Shown: positions 53,237 to 63,471 of the stretch, piece by piece
Layout: each line of letters begins with the position of its first letter
Numbering within the stretch: position 1 is the stretch's first letter
From: Fodinibacter sp963833495
Lineage (GTDB): Bacteria > Actinomycetota > Actinomycetes > Actinomycetales > Dermatophilaceae
DNA length: 64,000 nucleotides
Assembly: GCA_963833495.1 (NCBI GenBank)
Contig: CAWHYJ010000003.1
Coordinates: 124,001-188,000, forward strand
Reading direction: 5' to 3'
The notes under the pieces: model-generated
Seen by the model: the letters and a program-made list of their open reading frames with translations, nothing else
Told to the model about the DNA's origin: nothing
Database searches by the model: none
Program-made: the position numbers and the translations under genes

Positions 53237-53572
53237 ATGTCCGACGAGCTCGAGATCGTCTCGTTCGCCACGGTGGGCGAGCTGTGGTCGTGGCTGGAGG
53301 CGAACCACGCGAGCCACCCCGGGGTCTGGGTTCGGCTGCAGAAGGCCGGCAGCAACGTGCCCTCGGTCGGCTTCCCCGACCTGCTCGAGGCCGGCATCGC
53401 CCACGGCTGGAGCGAGAGCACCCGACGCGCCGGCGACTCGCGGTCGTACCTGCAGCGGTTCACCCCGCGGCGCACCAGGGGCACGGCATCCGCACGCAAC
53501 GTCGCCATCGCCGACCGCCTGGAGGCGGAGGGGCGGATGACGGCCGACGGCCGGCGGGCGCTCGGTCGGTGA
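53237..53572 (+). CDS. YdeI/OmpD-associated family protein, short form
   Basis: 111 residues. SFATVGELWSWLEANHASHP, VWVRLQKAGS, VGFPDLLEAGIAHGWSES and YLQRFTPRRTRGTASARNV match the N-terminal YdeI domain. Many family members are about 190 residues, so this is a short version ending after EGRMTADGRRAL. Function unknown; some relatives are linked to peptide resistance. A TACTGT hexamer ends 8 bases before ATG 53237 with no ribosome site, so it may be leaderless. Confidence 0.75.
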   Translation: MSDELEIVSFATVGELWSWLEANHASHPGVWVRLQKAGSNVPSVGFPDLLEAGIAHGWSESTRRAGDSRSYLQRFTPRRTRGTASARNVAIADRLEAEGRMTADGRRALGR

Positions 53573-53668
53573 CCGACGGCGTCGACGGGCGGATACCCGT
53601 CGTGGTCGGACCCGGCCGGCGCTAGGGTCCGGGAAGCGCGGCTGGGCGCGGTCGGGAGCGGAGGGTCG

Positions 53669-54259
53669 ATGCGGTGGACGAGAGGGGCCGTCGGCGCGGC
53701 CGTCATCCTCGGGGCCACGTGGCTGCAGATGGTCATCGGCGTGACCGTCGGGTTCGAGGCCTTCAACGGCAAGGGCTTCATCGGCCGGATCATCATCTAC
53801 CCGGTGCTGATGCTCGCCCTGCCGGCCTGGTGGTGGTGGCGCCACCGTGGCACCGACGAGCCGATGCCGTGGGGCGCCTTCTGCCTGGTGATGGCGCCGT
53901 TCCTCATCGACGTCACCGGTAACACGCTCGACCTCTACGACACGATCGAGGTCTGGGACGACCTGAACCACTTCGTCAACTGGTTCCTGCTGATGTGGGG
54001 CATCGGCCTGCTCCTGTTCCCGTCCAGGGAGTCGGTGCGCCGCCCGTTCCTCACCGTCCTGACGATCGTCGGGGCCGGGGCGCTGCTCGCGGTGCTGTGG
54101 GAGGTCGGGGAGTGGTTCGTATTCCTGCGCGCGGGGATCGAGGTCGAACGGCTCTACCAGGACACCCTCGGTGACGAGATCCTGGGCACGACCGGGGCCC
54201 TGCTGTCCGGACTGCTCGTGCTGTGGTGGCGACGCCGCGAGCCAGCAGCCGCCGCATGA
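53669..54259 (+). CDS. Integral membrane protein, DUF2238/YjdF-like
   Basis: 196 residues with about five to six hydrophobic segments (for example AAVILGATWLQMVIGVTVGF and FLTVLTIVGAGALLAVLWEV). IEVWDDLNHFVNWFLLMWGI and VLWEVGEWFVFL, LYQDTLGDEILGTTGALL keep the charged and His residues seen in YjdF-like proteins. No function assigned. Its stop overlaps the YihY gene start (ATGA). Confidence 0.7.
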   Translation: MRWTRGAVGAAVILGATWLQMVIGVTVGFEAFNGKGFIGRIIIYPVLMLALPAWWWWRHRGTDEPMPWGAFCLVMAPFLIDVTGNTLDLYDTIEVWDDLNHFVNWFLLMWGIGLLLFPSRESVRRPFLTVLTIVGAGALLAVLWEVGEWFVFLRAGIEVERLYQDTLGDEILGTTGALLSGLLVLWWRRREPAAAA

Positions 54260-55344
54260 CCTCGGGACCGGCGCCCGAGCGGCGGGTGCGATCCGAGCGG
54301 CCGGCGCGGAACCGGCATCCCGGCTCGGCCGACGCGGGCGCACAGTACGGTCGCACCGTGGAGAGCACCCCGATCCTGCTGCCCATCCCGGGCGAGCTCA
54401 TCGACCCGCCGGTCAAGGAGCTGCCGGAGCGGGTGCGGCTGCTGCAGGCGCGCAAGGACGCGGTCGGGACGGGGCTCACCCTCGGGATGCGGGCCACCAA
54501 CCGCTTCACCAACTCGCGCGCAACCCTGCTGGCCGCCGGCACGACGTACTACCTCTTCCTGGCGCTGTTCTCGATCCTGACGCTGGCCTACGGCATCACG
54601 GCGGTGCTCGGGGCCGACCAGCTCGCCAACTACATCACCGAGGCGCTGTCGACCGCGTTCCCCGGGCTCATCGGCAGCTCGGGCATCGACCCGGAACAGC
54701 TGCGCAGCGCCGCACAGACCACCTCAATCGTGAGCGCCGTCGGCCTCCTCTACGGATCCACCGGAGCGGTGTTCGCCGCCAGCCGGTCGCTCCACGCGAT
54801 CTACGGCGCGCCGCCGAACCCGCGCAACTTCGTGTGGGTGCGGGTGTGGGCCTTCGGCTGGTTCCTCGTGCTGGCGCCGCTGGTGATGCTGTCGTTCGTC
54901 GGAGTGAGCTTCACGACGAACCTCACCGGCCGCCTGCTCGACGCGCTGGGCCTGAGCTGGGACGGCTCCCGGCTGCTGCTCGGGGTCGCCGCCGCCGTGG
55001 TGACCATGGCGCTGAACTTCCTCGTGGTCTACCTCGTGCTCAGCCGGTTCGGTGGCATCCGGCCCGCCCGCGGCCCGCGGCTCGTCGGCGCGGTGGTGGG
55101 GGCGGTCGTCATCGAGGTGCTCAAGCAGGCGATGGCGCTGCTGGTGGGGGTGGCCGTCGACAAGCCGCAGTACGGCGCGCTGGCGGCGCCGATCGGCATC
55201 ATGTTCGTGCTTTACCTGCAGTCCTCCGCCCTCTACGGGGTTGCCTCGCTGACCGCCGCACTGGCGGAGACGCAGCCCGACCCGGCTGCGCGGCAACCCG
55301 ATCCGGACACCGCCCCGGTGTCCGGCGGCGAGTCGCCCGGCTGA
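54256..55344 (+). CDS. YihY/BrkB-family membrane protein
   Basis: About 362 residues if started at ATG 54256, which overlaps the previous stop; GTG 54358 would give a shorter protein closer to the family start. FTNSRATLLAAGTTYYLFLA, VGLLYGSTGAVFAASRSLHA, and GIMFVLYLQSSALYGVASLT mark the YihY fold with five to six helices. Long mis-annotated as RNase BN; real role unknown, possibly transport. Cytoplasmic tail is acidic and Pro-rich. Confidence 0.85.
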   Translation: MTSGPAPERRVRSERPARNRHPGSADAGAQYGRTVESTPILLPIPGELIDPPVKELPERVRLLQARKDAVGTGLTLGMRATNRFTNSRATLLAAGTTYYLFLALFSILTLAYGITAVLGADQLANYITEALSTAFPGLIGSSGIDPEQLRSAAQTTSIVSAVGLLYGSTGAVFAASRSLHAIYGAPPNPRNFVWVRVWAFGWFLVLAPLVMLSFVGVSFTTNLTGRLLDALGLSWDGSRLLLGVAAAVVTMALNFLVVYLVLSRFGGIRPARGPRLVGAVVGAVVIEVLKQAMALLVGVAVDKPQYGALAAPIGIMFVLYLQSSALYGVASLTAALAETQPDPAARQPDPDTAPVSGGESPG

Positions 55345-55380
55345 GCACCCGCCGCACCGGCACGTCCGGCAAGACCCGGG

Positions 55381-55725
55381 TCAGGCCACGCCGTGCGGCG
55401 GCTGGAGCACCTCGGTGCGCGTCACGGCATCCGGGGTGATGGGGCCGTAGACGTGCGGAAAGCGTTCTTCGGTCACCGGATTGACGACGTCCCAGCGCAG
55501 GGGGGCGCTGAGCCGCGCGAGGTCGAGCGTGAGCAGCACGAGGTCATCGGCGTACGACGCGTAGTAGCGCGAGAGCACCCCCGGCAGCTGCTCGGGCGTG
55601 GAGCAGTGGATGAAGCCCTCCTCCTCGAGCGTGCGCCCGAGGGTCGACCAGCGGTACTCACCGGTGCGCAGGGCCTCGTCCCAGTGGGTGACCTCGGCGA
55701 GGTGCAACACGTCACCAGTGCTCAC
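55381..55725 (-). CDS. DUF952 family protein
   Basis: 114 residues. VLHLAEVTHWDEALRTGEYR, EEGFIHCSTPEQLPGVLSRY, YADDLVLLTLDLARL and FPHVYGPITPDAV match DUF952, a small cytosolic family with a conserved FIHCS motif that recalls ADP-ribosyltransferase-like folds; no activity is known to me. Its start overlaps the HAD gene stop by 4 bases, so they are co-translated. Confidence 0.85.
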   Translation of the reverse strand: MSTGDVLHLAEVTHWDEALRTGEYRWSTLGRTLEEEGFIHCSTPEQLPGVLSRYYASYADDLVLLTLDLARLSAPLRWDVVNPVTEERFPHVYGPITPDAVTRTEVLQPPHGVA

Positions 55726-56528
55726 TCCACGCCCTCCTGCGCCAGCAGCGTCACCAGCGGCACCAGGTCGGCGATCGAGTCGACGACGCGGGTCGGCCGG
55801 TATGGGAAGTGCTCGACGTGCTCGGGCCGCGTCGAGCCGGTGGAGACGAGGACGGTGCGCAGGCCTGCCTCGAGGCCGCTGATGATGTCGGTGTCCATCC
55901 GGTCGCCGACCATCACGGTGGTCTCGGAGTGCGCCTCGAGCCGGTTGAGGGCGCTGCGCATCATCAGCGGGTTGGGCTTGCCGATGAAGTAGGGCTGGCG
56001 GCCGGTGGCGGTGCTGATCAGCGCGGCGACCGAGCCGGTGGCCGGCAGCAGCCCCGCGGCACTGGGCCCACTGGGGTCGGGGTTGGTCGCGATGAACCGT
56101 GCACCCCCGGCGATCAGGCGGATCGCCTTGGTGATCGCCTCGAACGAGTAGGTGCGGGTCTCGCCCAGCACGACGTAGTCGGGGTCGCGGTCGGTCATCA
56201 CGTAACCGACGTCGTGCAGCGCAGTGGTCAGCCCGGACTCGCCGACGACGTAGGCCGTGCCGCCCGGCCGCTGGTCGGCGAGGAAGTCGGCGGTGGCCAG
56301 CGCCGAGGTCCAGATCGCCTCCTCCGGCACGTCGATCCCGCTGCGCAGCAACCGCGCTCGCAGGTCACGGGGGGTGTAGATCGAGTTGTTGGTGAGCACG
56401 AGGAAAGCACGGCCGGACGCCTTGAGTGCCTCGATGAACTCCGCCGCCCCCGCGATCGGGTCGTCCTCGTGCACGAGCACGCCGTCCATGTCGGTGAGCC
56501 AGGTGTCGATCCGCCGGGTGGTGGTCAT
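55722..56528 (-). CDS. HAD-IIA family hydrolase (NagD-like)
   Basis: 268 residues from ATG 56528. Motif I is TWLTDMDGVLVHED, motif II FLVLTNNSIYT, and motif III/IV IGKPNPLMM and MVGDRMDTDIISG. The NagD-type cap lies between II and III. It dephosphorylates sugar or nucleotide monophosphates in the cytosol. Divergent from the GNAT gene at 56567. Confidence 0.9.
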   Translation of the reverse strand: MTTTRRIDTWLTDMDGVLVHEDDPIAGAAEFIEALKASGRAFLVLTNNSIYTPRDLRARLLRSGIDVPEEAIWTSALATADFLADQRPGGTAYVVGESGLTTALHDVGYVMTDRDPDYVVLGETRTYSFEAITKAIRLIAGGARFIATNPDPSGPSAAGLLPATGSVAALISTATGRQPYFIGKPNPLMMRSALNRLEAHSETTVMVGDRMDTDIISGLEAGLRTVLVSTGSTRPEHVEHFPYRPTRVVDSIADLVPLVTLLAQEGVE

Positions 56529-56566
56529 GCGCCCCATTGTGGCGGTCCCTGCGTACATTGCCCGGT

Positions 56567-57094
56567 ATGCCGTCCGCCTCCTCCCGCCGCCCTCGCACCT
56601 CCTCACGGGTTCGACCCGCCGTGCCGGGCGACGTGCCCGCCATCCTGGCTCTGGTGCGCGAGCTTGCGGAGTACGAGAAGGCGCTGGACCAGGTGGAGGC
56701 CTCGCAGGAGCAGCTGGGGGAGGCGCTGTTCCCGGCCGGCCGCGACGCCGCCGCCTTCGCGCACGTCGCCGAGGTCGACGGCGAGGTCGTGGGGTGCGCC
56801 ATCTGGTTCGTCACCTTCTCGACCTGGACCGGCACCCACGGCATCTGGCTCGAGGATCTGTACGTGAGTCCAGCACACCGAGGTTCGGGCCTGGGTCAGG
56901 AGCTGCTGCGCACCCTGGCCGCGATCTGCGTCGAGCGGGGGTACTCCCGGCTCGAGTGGTGGGTGCTCGACTGGAACACCCCCAGCATCGGCTTCTACGA
57001 GTCGATCGGAGCCGTGGCGCAGGAGGAGTGGACCCGGTTCCGCCTCGACGGCGGCCCACTGGCCACCATGGCCGCGCCTTCTTCATCCGACTGA
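56567..57094 (+). CDS. GNAT acetyltransferase, diamine acetyltransferase-like
   Basis: 175 residues. A basic N-terminus is followed by VRPAVPGDVPAILALVRELA, EYEKALDQVEAS, the acetyl-CoA region LEDLYVSPAHRGSGLGQELL and WWVLDWNTPSIGFYESIGA, the layout of spermidine/spermine-type and thialysine acetyltransferases. It may acetylate polyamines, fitting the putrescine-type genes elsewhere in the window. TACATT ends 8 bases before ATG 56567, a leaderless-type spacing. Confidence 0.82.
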   Translation: MPSASSRRPRTSSRVRPAVPGDVPAILALVRELAEYEKALDQVEASQEQLGEALFPAGRDAAAFAHVAEVDGEVVGCAIWFVTFSTWTGTHGIWLEDLYVSPAHRGSGLGQELLRTLAAICVERGYSRLEWWVLDWNTPSIGFYESIGAVAQEEWTRFRLDGGPLATMAAPSSSD

Positions 57095-57176
57095 CTCCCG
57101 CGCGCCGTTTGCGAGTTCTCGCAACGGGCGGGACGGTGACCCGCCGCCGCCCTAGGCTGCGCCTCGCGGGGCGCTG

Positions 57177-58667
57177 GTGTCCCGCCTCGCAGGCTTCGTC
57201 CGTCCGGGGGTTCCCATCGTGGTCAAGGTTCGCGCCGTCTCGGCACTCGCGGCGCTCGTCGTCTTCCCGCTCGCCATCCTGCTGCTGCTCGCCGGGGCCG
57301 TGGCCGTGCTCGTCCGGCTGGCGTCCGACGGCCACAGCGGGCTCCCGGTCATCAAGCTGCTCATCCTGCCGCTGGTCATCGCCGTCTACGTCGGGGTCAA
57401 ACAGATCCGCGCCGATCGCCCTCAGGCACCCGGCGGCCCGGAGCTGACCCGGAGCGAGCACCCGCTGCTCTGGGCCGAGGTCGAGCGGCTCGCGGCAGTG
57501 GCCCAGACCGAGCCGCCGCACCGCATCACCCTGGTGCCCGACGTCAACGCGGCCGTGGTGGAGGTCGGGGGCCGCCGGGAGATGATCGTCGGCCTGCCGC
57601 TGTTGGCCACGATGTCGGTGGGCGAGCTGCGCTCGGTGCTGGCCCACGAGCTGGGTCACTTTGCCGGAGGCGATACCGCGCTGTCGGCCCGCACGGCCAG
57701 GGCCCAGCTCTTCCTGGTGGCGGTCGCCGACCGCTCCTCCGGCGTGGTGCGGCCCCTCCTGCGTGGATACGCCCATCTCTACGCCCGCGTGTCCGCAGCC
57801 TCGAGTCGCGACATGGAGAGCGCGGCGGACGGCTTCTCGTTGCGGGTGGCCGGCTCGCGGACGGCGGCCGACGCCATGCGACAGCTCGTGGCGACCAGCC
57901 TCGCCTGGTCGACGCTGGCTCGCGACTACGTGCCGCTCTTCGACGACGCCCGGTTGCGGGCCTCACTCACCGAGGGGCTCCGCCAGCTGGTGGCCGCCAA
58001 CCGGGAGGGGCTGGCGGCGGCCACCGACGAGGTGCTCGCCCACGAGCGACCCTCCTGGTCCGACACCCACCCGCCGACGTCCGAGCGCATCGCTGCCTTC
58101 CTCGCGGCCGGAGTCGCCGCACCCGCGACAGCACAGGGCGCACCGGACGCGGGGCGGCCGGCAGCCGACCTCGTCGCCGAGGGCTGGCTCGACCGGGCCG
58201 AGAGCCGGCTCCTGGTCCAGCCACGACCGCTGGCCTCCTGGCGCGAGGTCGTCGCCGCCGGGTTGGCCCGGCAGGGCCGGGAGAACGCGCAGGAGGTGAT
58301 GAAGGCTCTGCGGTCCAGCGGCCACCCGGCCGACTCCTACGCGGACGTCATCGAGCTGGTCACCGCCGACCCATCCGTGGGTCGGTCGTTCACCGAGTCG
58401 CAGGATCCCGCCGCCATCCGCGGCGCCGCAGAGTCGGTGCTGGCCGGCGCTGTCGTCGCTGCGCTGGTCGAGGGGGGTCGGGTGAGCGCGGTCGAGTCGT
58501 GGGACGGCCCGTGGCTGCTGGTGGACACCACCACCGGGGAGGACGTGATGATCTCGGACCGCGTCGCCGATGCACTCGACTCACCGGAGGGCTCGGCGTC
58601 GCTGCGGGAGTGGCTGGTGCTGCACGGGGCCGATCTCGACGCTCGACCCCAGGAGGCTCGGCGCTGA
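57177..58667 (+). CDS. M48-family zinc metalloprotease, membrane-anchored
   Basis: 496 residues from GTG 57177 (GTG 57219 possible). Two N-terminal membrane segments (FPLAILLLLAGAVAVLVRLA and VIKLLILPLVIAVYVGVKQI) precede the catalytic domain. The zinc site is HELGH in VLAHELGHFAGGD, with the third ligand in SSRDMESAADGFSLRVAG. The domain faces the cytosol in HtpX-like proteins. A ~200-residue C-terminal region is not recognised. Likely membrane-protein quality control, by family. Confidence 0.85.
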   Translation: MSRLAGFVRPGVPIVVKVRAVSALAALVVFPLAILLLLAGAVAVLVRLASDGHSGLPVIKLLILPLVIAVYVGVKQIRADRPQAPGGPELTRSEHPLLWAEVERLAAVAQTEPPHRITLVPDVNAAVVEVGGRREMIVGLPLLATMSVGELRSVLAHELGHFAGGDTALSARTARAQLFLVAVADRSSGVVRPLLRGYAHLYARVSAASSRDMESAADGFSLRVAGSRTAADAMRQLVATSLAWSTLARDYVPLFDDARLRASLTEGLRQLVAANREGLAAATDEVLAHERPSWSDTHPPTSERIAAFLAAGVAAPATAQGAPDAGRPAADLVAEGWLDRAESRLLVQPRPLASWREVVAAGLARQGRENAQEVMKALRSSGHPADSYADVIELVTADPSVGRSFTESQDPAAIRGAAESVLAGAVVAALVEGGRVSAVESWDGPWLLVDTTTGEDVMISDRVADALDSPEGSASLREWLVLHGADLDARPQEARR

Positions 58668-58780
58668 GGCTGCGGCCGGACTCCTCCTGAGGCGCCGGGC
58701 CGGTCAGACCGCGAGAACGACTCTCGGACTGCACGTGACGCGCCCGCGCAAACGGGTCGAACGGGCCTGCCACCGGCTGC

Positions 58781-58786
58781 CACGAT
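58781..58786 (+). promoter_or_regulatory. Candidate -10 element, leaderless
   Basis: CACGAT in GGCTGCCACGATGG ends 7 bases before ATG 58793, as at 43073 and 61592. Confidence 0.45.
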
Positions 58787-58792
58787 GGTGCG

Positions 58793-59368
58793 ATGGCCAC
58801 CGCGCTCGATGCCGTCGCCTGGCCGGTGCGTACCGACCGGCTGGTGCTGCGCCGTGCGGTACCAGCCGACGTCAAGGCGACCTGGGCGTACCGGCGCCTC
58901 CCCGAGGTGGGCCATTGGCTGAGTGCGGAGTCCCCGACGCTCGAGGAGTACCGCGAGCGCGTCGCGGAGCCCGGGCGGCTCGATCGGACCCTCGTCATCG
59001 ACCTCGCGGGAGTCGTCATCGGTGACCTGATGGTCAGGGTCGAGGACGCCTGGGCGCAGGCCGAGGTCAAGGAGCAGGCGCGGGGCGTGCAGGCCGAGCT
59101 CGGCTGGGTGCTCGACCCCGCGCACCACGGGCAGGGCTACGGCACCGAGGCGGTGCGCGCGCTGCTCGGGCTCTGCTTCGGAGCACTCGGGCTGCGCCGG
59201 GTCACCGCCGGGTGCTACGCGGACAACGAGCCCTCCTGGCGCCTGATGGAACGGGTCGGGATGCGCCGCGAGACCCACACCGTGCAGGAAGCGCTGCACC
59301 GGTCGGGCGAGTGGGTCGACGGCCTGGTCTACGCGATGCTCGCCGGGGAGTGGCGCGACCAGCACTGA
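58793..59368 (+). CDS. GNAT acetyltransferase (RimJ-like)
   Basis: 191 residues. VRTDRLVLRRAVPADVKATW, ELGWVLDPAHHGQGYGTEAV and CYADNEPSWRLMERVGMRRE are the RimJ/RimL-type pattern. It transfers acetyl from acetyl-CoA to an amine of a protein or small molecule; the substrate is unknown. The long hairpin at 59369 starts with the base after its stop. Confidence 0.88.
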   Translation: MATALDAVAWPVRTDRLVLRRAVPADVKATWAYRRLPEVGHWLSAESPTLEEYRERVAEPGRLDRTLVIDLAGVVIGDLMVRVEDAWAQAEVKEQARGVQAELGWVLDPAHHGQGYGTEAVRALLGLCFGALGLRRVTAGCYADNEPSWRLMERVGMRRETHTVQEALHRSGEWVDGLVYAMLAGEWRDQH

Positions 59369-59444
59369 CCGACTTCGTGCGGTTTACACACGGTTCTCGC
59401 ACGTCCGGGACTGCGAGAACCGTGTGTAAACCGCACGAGGTCGG
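59369..59444. repeat. Long near-perfect hairpin between convergent genes
   Basis: GTGCGGTTTACACACGGTTC and five more bases (59377-59401) pair perfectly with 59412-59436; the outer CCGACTTC/GAGGTCGG adds seven of eight pairs. The loop is 10 bases. It fills the gap between the acetyltransferase and NAD synthetase genes and can terminate both transcripts. Its AT content is unusual for the region. Confidence 0.75.
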
Positions 59445-59458
59445 ATGCCGAGCGGCCG

Positions 59459-61541
<2,083 letters not shown>

Positions 61542-61591
61542 GGGCCGAGCCTATTGCGCCGGATGCCGGCGACGCCCGTGGCTCCGGCTGC

Positions 61592-61597
61592 CACAAT
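61592..61597 (+). promoter_or_regulatory. Candidate -10 element, leaderless
   Basis: CACAAT in GGCTGCCACAATCG ends 7 bases before ATG 61604. Confidence 0.45.
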
Positions 61598-61603
61598 CGC
61601 TGG

Positions 61604-62030
61604 ATGACGGGTTGGCGGCAGTACGCGTGGGTCGGGATTTGGGCGCTGGCGTACACCTTCAGCGGCGTCACGGTCGGCAGCGTGGGGTTCCTCGTCGCCT
61701 TCGTCGTGGGAGTGGCGGCAGGGGCGGTGTGGCAGGTCGTGGCCCGGCGGGACGTCGCCGAACGGCTCACCTGGGTCGCGGGACTGACCCTTGCCACAGG
61801 CGCCGCCTTCGTGGTCGACAGCCTGGTCGAACAGCGGCACCTCTTCCGACCTCAGGGTCGGCGCTGCGGTGATCTACCCCGTTGCCGTCCTGTCGTCGGT
61901 CGTGATCACCGAGCGGGTGCTGCGCAGGCGCGAGCTCGGCCCGGTGACTCTCGACATGGTTCACGCTCCCGACGAGATCGAGGGGTCCGGCATCCACCGC
62001 CCGGATGCCGACCGTCGATCCGGGGCCTGA
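61604..62030 (+). pseudogene. Small membrane protein gene with a frame break
   Basis: From ATG 61604 the frame gives helices in YAWVGIWALAYTFSGVTVGS and VGFLVAFVVGVAAGAVWQVV, then LTWVAGLTLATGAAFVVDSL. After EQRHLF (near 61846) it becomes Arg-rich and basic, while the next frame continues sensibly with DLRVGAAVIYPVAVLSSVVI and ends at a TGA at 62030. One extra base near 61846 would explain this. The restored protein, about 140 residues, has four membrane segments; I do not recognise it. Confidence 0.55.
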
Positions 62031-62103
62031 CGTCCAGTCGACCGGTCGAGACATGCCCGGGATGAGCGTTCTGCACGGGCGTTTCGTGACCAGTCGATGA
62101 CGG

Positions 62104-62748
62104 TCAGTCGGCGAGCAGCACCGCGGTCATGAACCGGGTCGCCGTCTCGACCAGGTCGTCGGTCGAGATGTCCGACCCGGGGTCGACGGCCCGCAGCCCG
62201 ATCTCGTTCAGGCCCCCCACGACGCACACGGCCTCGAGGTGGCTGATCCGGCGCACGGCGGTGCCGTTGGCACGGGCCCGCTCGACCATCTCGAGGATGG
62301 AGGCGGCGTTGCGGTCGACGACCTCGCGGCGCACCAGGGCGGCATCCTCCCCGAGGGTGGCGAGCTCGCTGAGGTGGCCGCGCCCGAGCACCGGGTCGGT
62401 GGTGACGACCTCGAGGAAGGTGCGCGCGGCGTTGGCGAGCTGCACGGTGGCCGGCAGCTCACCGGGGCGCAGCGCGGCATCCACCTGGGCGACCATCGCC
62501 GCGCTGCGGGTGGCGAACAACGACAGGTAGCACTGCGTCTTGTCGGCGTAGTGCTCGTAGAAGGTGCGTTTCGAGGTGCCGGCGTGGCGGGCCACGTCGG
62601 CGATCGTCGTGGCCGCCAGACCCTTCTCGGCCACGGCGGCGGCCATGGCGTCCTCCAGGCGCCGCCGCACGGCCAGGGCGTGCTCGTCGACCGGGTCGCC
62701 CATCTCCGGGGAGGGGGTGTCGGGGGAAGCCGCGGCGGGTTTGCTCAT
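62104..62748 (-). CDS. TetR-family transcriptional regulator
   Basis: 214 residues from ATG 62748. The HTH reads RRRLEDAMAAAVAEKGLAAT, TIADVARHAGTSKRTFYEHY with ADKTQCYLSLF after it. It is divergent from the degenerate ABC/YhgE pair, and two TGGTAC-N6-GTACCA sites occupy the shared promoter, so it most likely represses that pair and itself. Confidence 0.92.
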   Translation of the reverse strand: MSKPAAASPDTPSPEMGDPVDEHALAVRRRLEDAMAAAVAEKGLAATTIADVARHAGTSKRTFYEHYADKTQCYLSLFATRSAAMVAQVDAALRPGELPATVQLANAARTFLEVVTTDPVLGRGHLSELATLGEDAALVRREVVDRNAASILEMVERARANGTAVRRISHLEAVCVVGGLNEIGLRAVDPGSDISTDDLVETATRFMTAVLLAD

Positions 62749-62750
62749 GC

Positions 62751-62793
62751 TGGTACTGTACCGTACCATCGACGGTGGTACCGAGCAGTACCA
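62751..62793. promoter_or_regulatory. Tandem TetR-type operators
   Basis: TGGTAC-N6-GTACCA occurs at 62751-62768 and again at 62776-62793, 25 bases apart, between divergent tetR and the ABC-like gene. The first copy has 16 of 18 symmetric positions. Confidence 0.75.
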
Positions 62794-62836
62794 CGCCGGC
62801 CAGCCCGGCGACCTCTCAGCAGAAGGACCGTTCCCC

Positions 62837-63471
62837 GTGCAGCTCGTCGTCGACCGGGTCGCCGTTGCCGGCGCCCGCAGCCCGCTCGTGCAGCCCACCT
62901 CGTTCGTCGCGCCCGTCGTCCCGGGTGACCACCGGTGGCCGGCGACCCGGGCTACGGCCAGGTGGCGCTCGCGCTGGCACTCGCCGGCCGGATGCCGCTG
63001 GCCGCCGGCCGGGTGCTGCTCGACGGCCAGGACCACCCGGCCGTGCTGCGGCGTCATATCGCGGTCGTCGACGTTCCGGGGGTCAGCGCCCCCGAGGACG
63101 GGCTCGCCGTGCACCACGTGCTCGCCGAGGAGCTCGCCTTCGCCGGCCGGCCCTCCGGTCGCCGCGCGGTCGAGGCGTTCCTCTCGGCCCACGGGGTCGG
63201 CGCCGCGGCCGGCGCCCCGTTCGAGACGCTGGCGCCGGAGGACCGCGTGCGGGTGCTGGCCCACGCGGCTGCCGAGCGCACCGCCACCCGCGTGCTCGTG
63301 ATCACCAACCCCGACCGACGTGGTGGTGATGCTCGTACCTGGTGGCCCGTGCTCGAAGGCCTCGCCGGGGACGGTCTCACCGTGGTCGTGCAGGTCACCC
63401 ACGCCACGATGCGCCAGCTCGAGCTGCCCGTCGGCGCCGAGCTCGGCTGCGCTGCGGCGGTGGTCGCATGA
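62837..63471 (+). pseudogene. ABC-transporter-ATPase-like protein, degenerate P-loop, frame break
   Basis: GTG 62837 follows an agaagga site and starts QLVVDRVAVAGARSPLVQPT. Near 62925 the frame must change to continue as VAGDPGYGQVALALALAGRM and on to AAVVA at 63471; one missing base (or two compensating errors) would do. The Walker A-like GDPGYGQV lacks Lys and Ser/Thr, and the Walker B region reads VLVITNPDRR, so ATP hydrolysis is doubtful even when the frame is repaired. Its stop overlaps the YhgE/Pip gene start (ATGA), and it probably acts with it. Confidence 0.65.
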
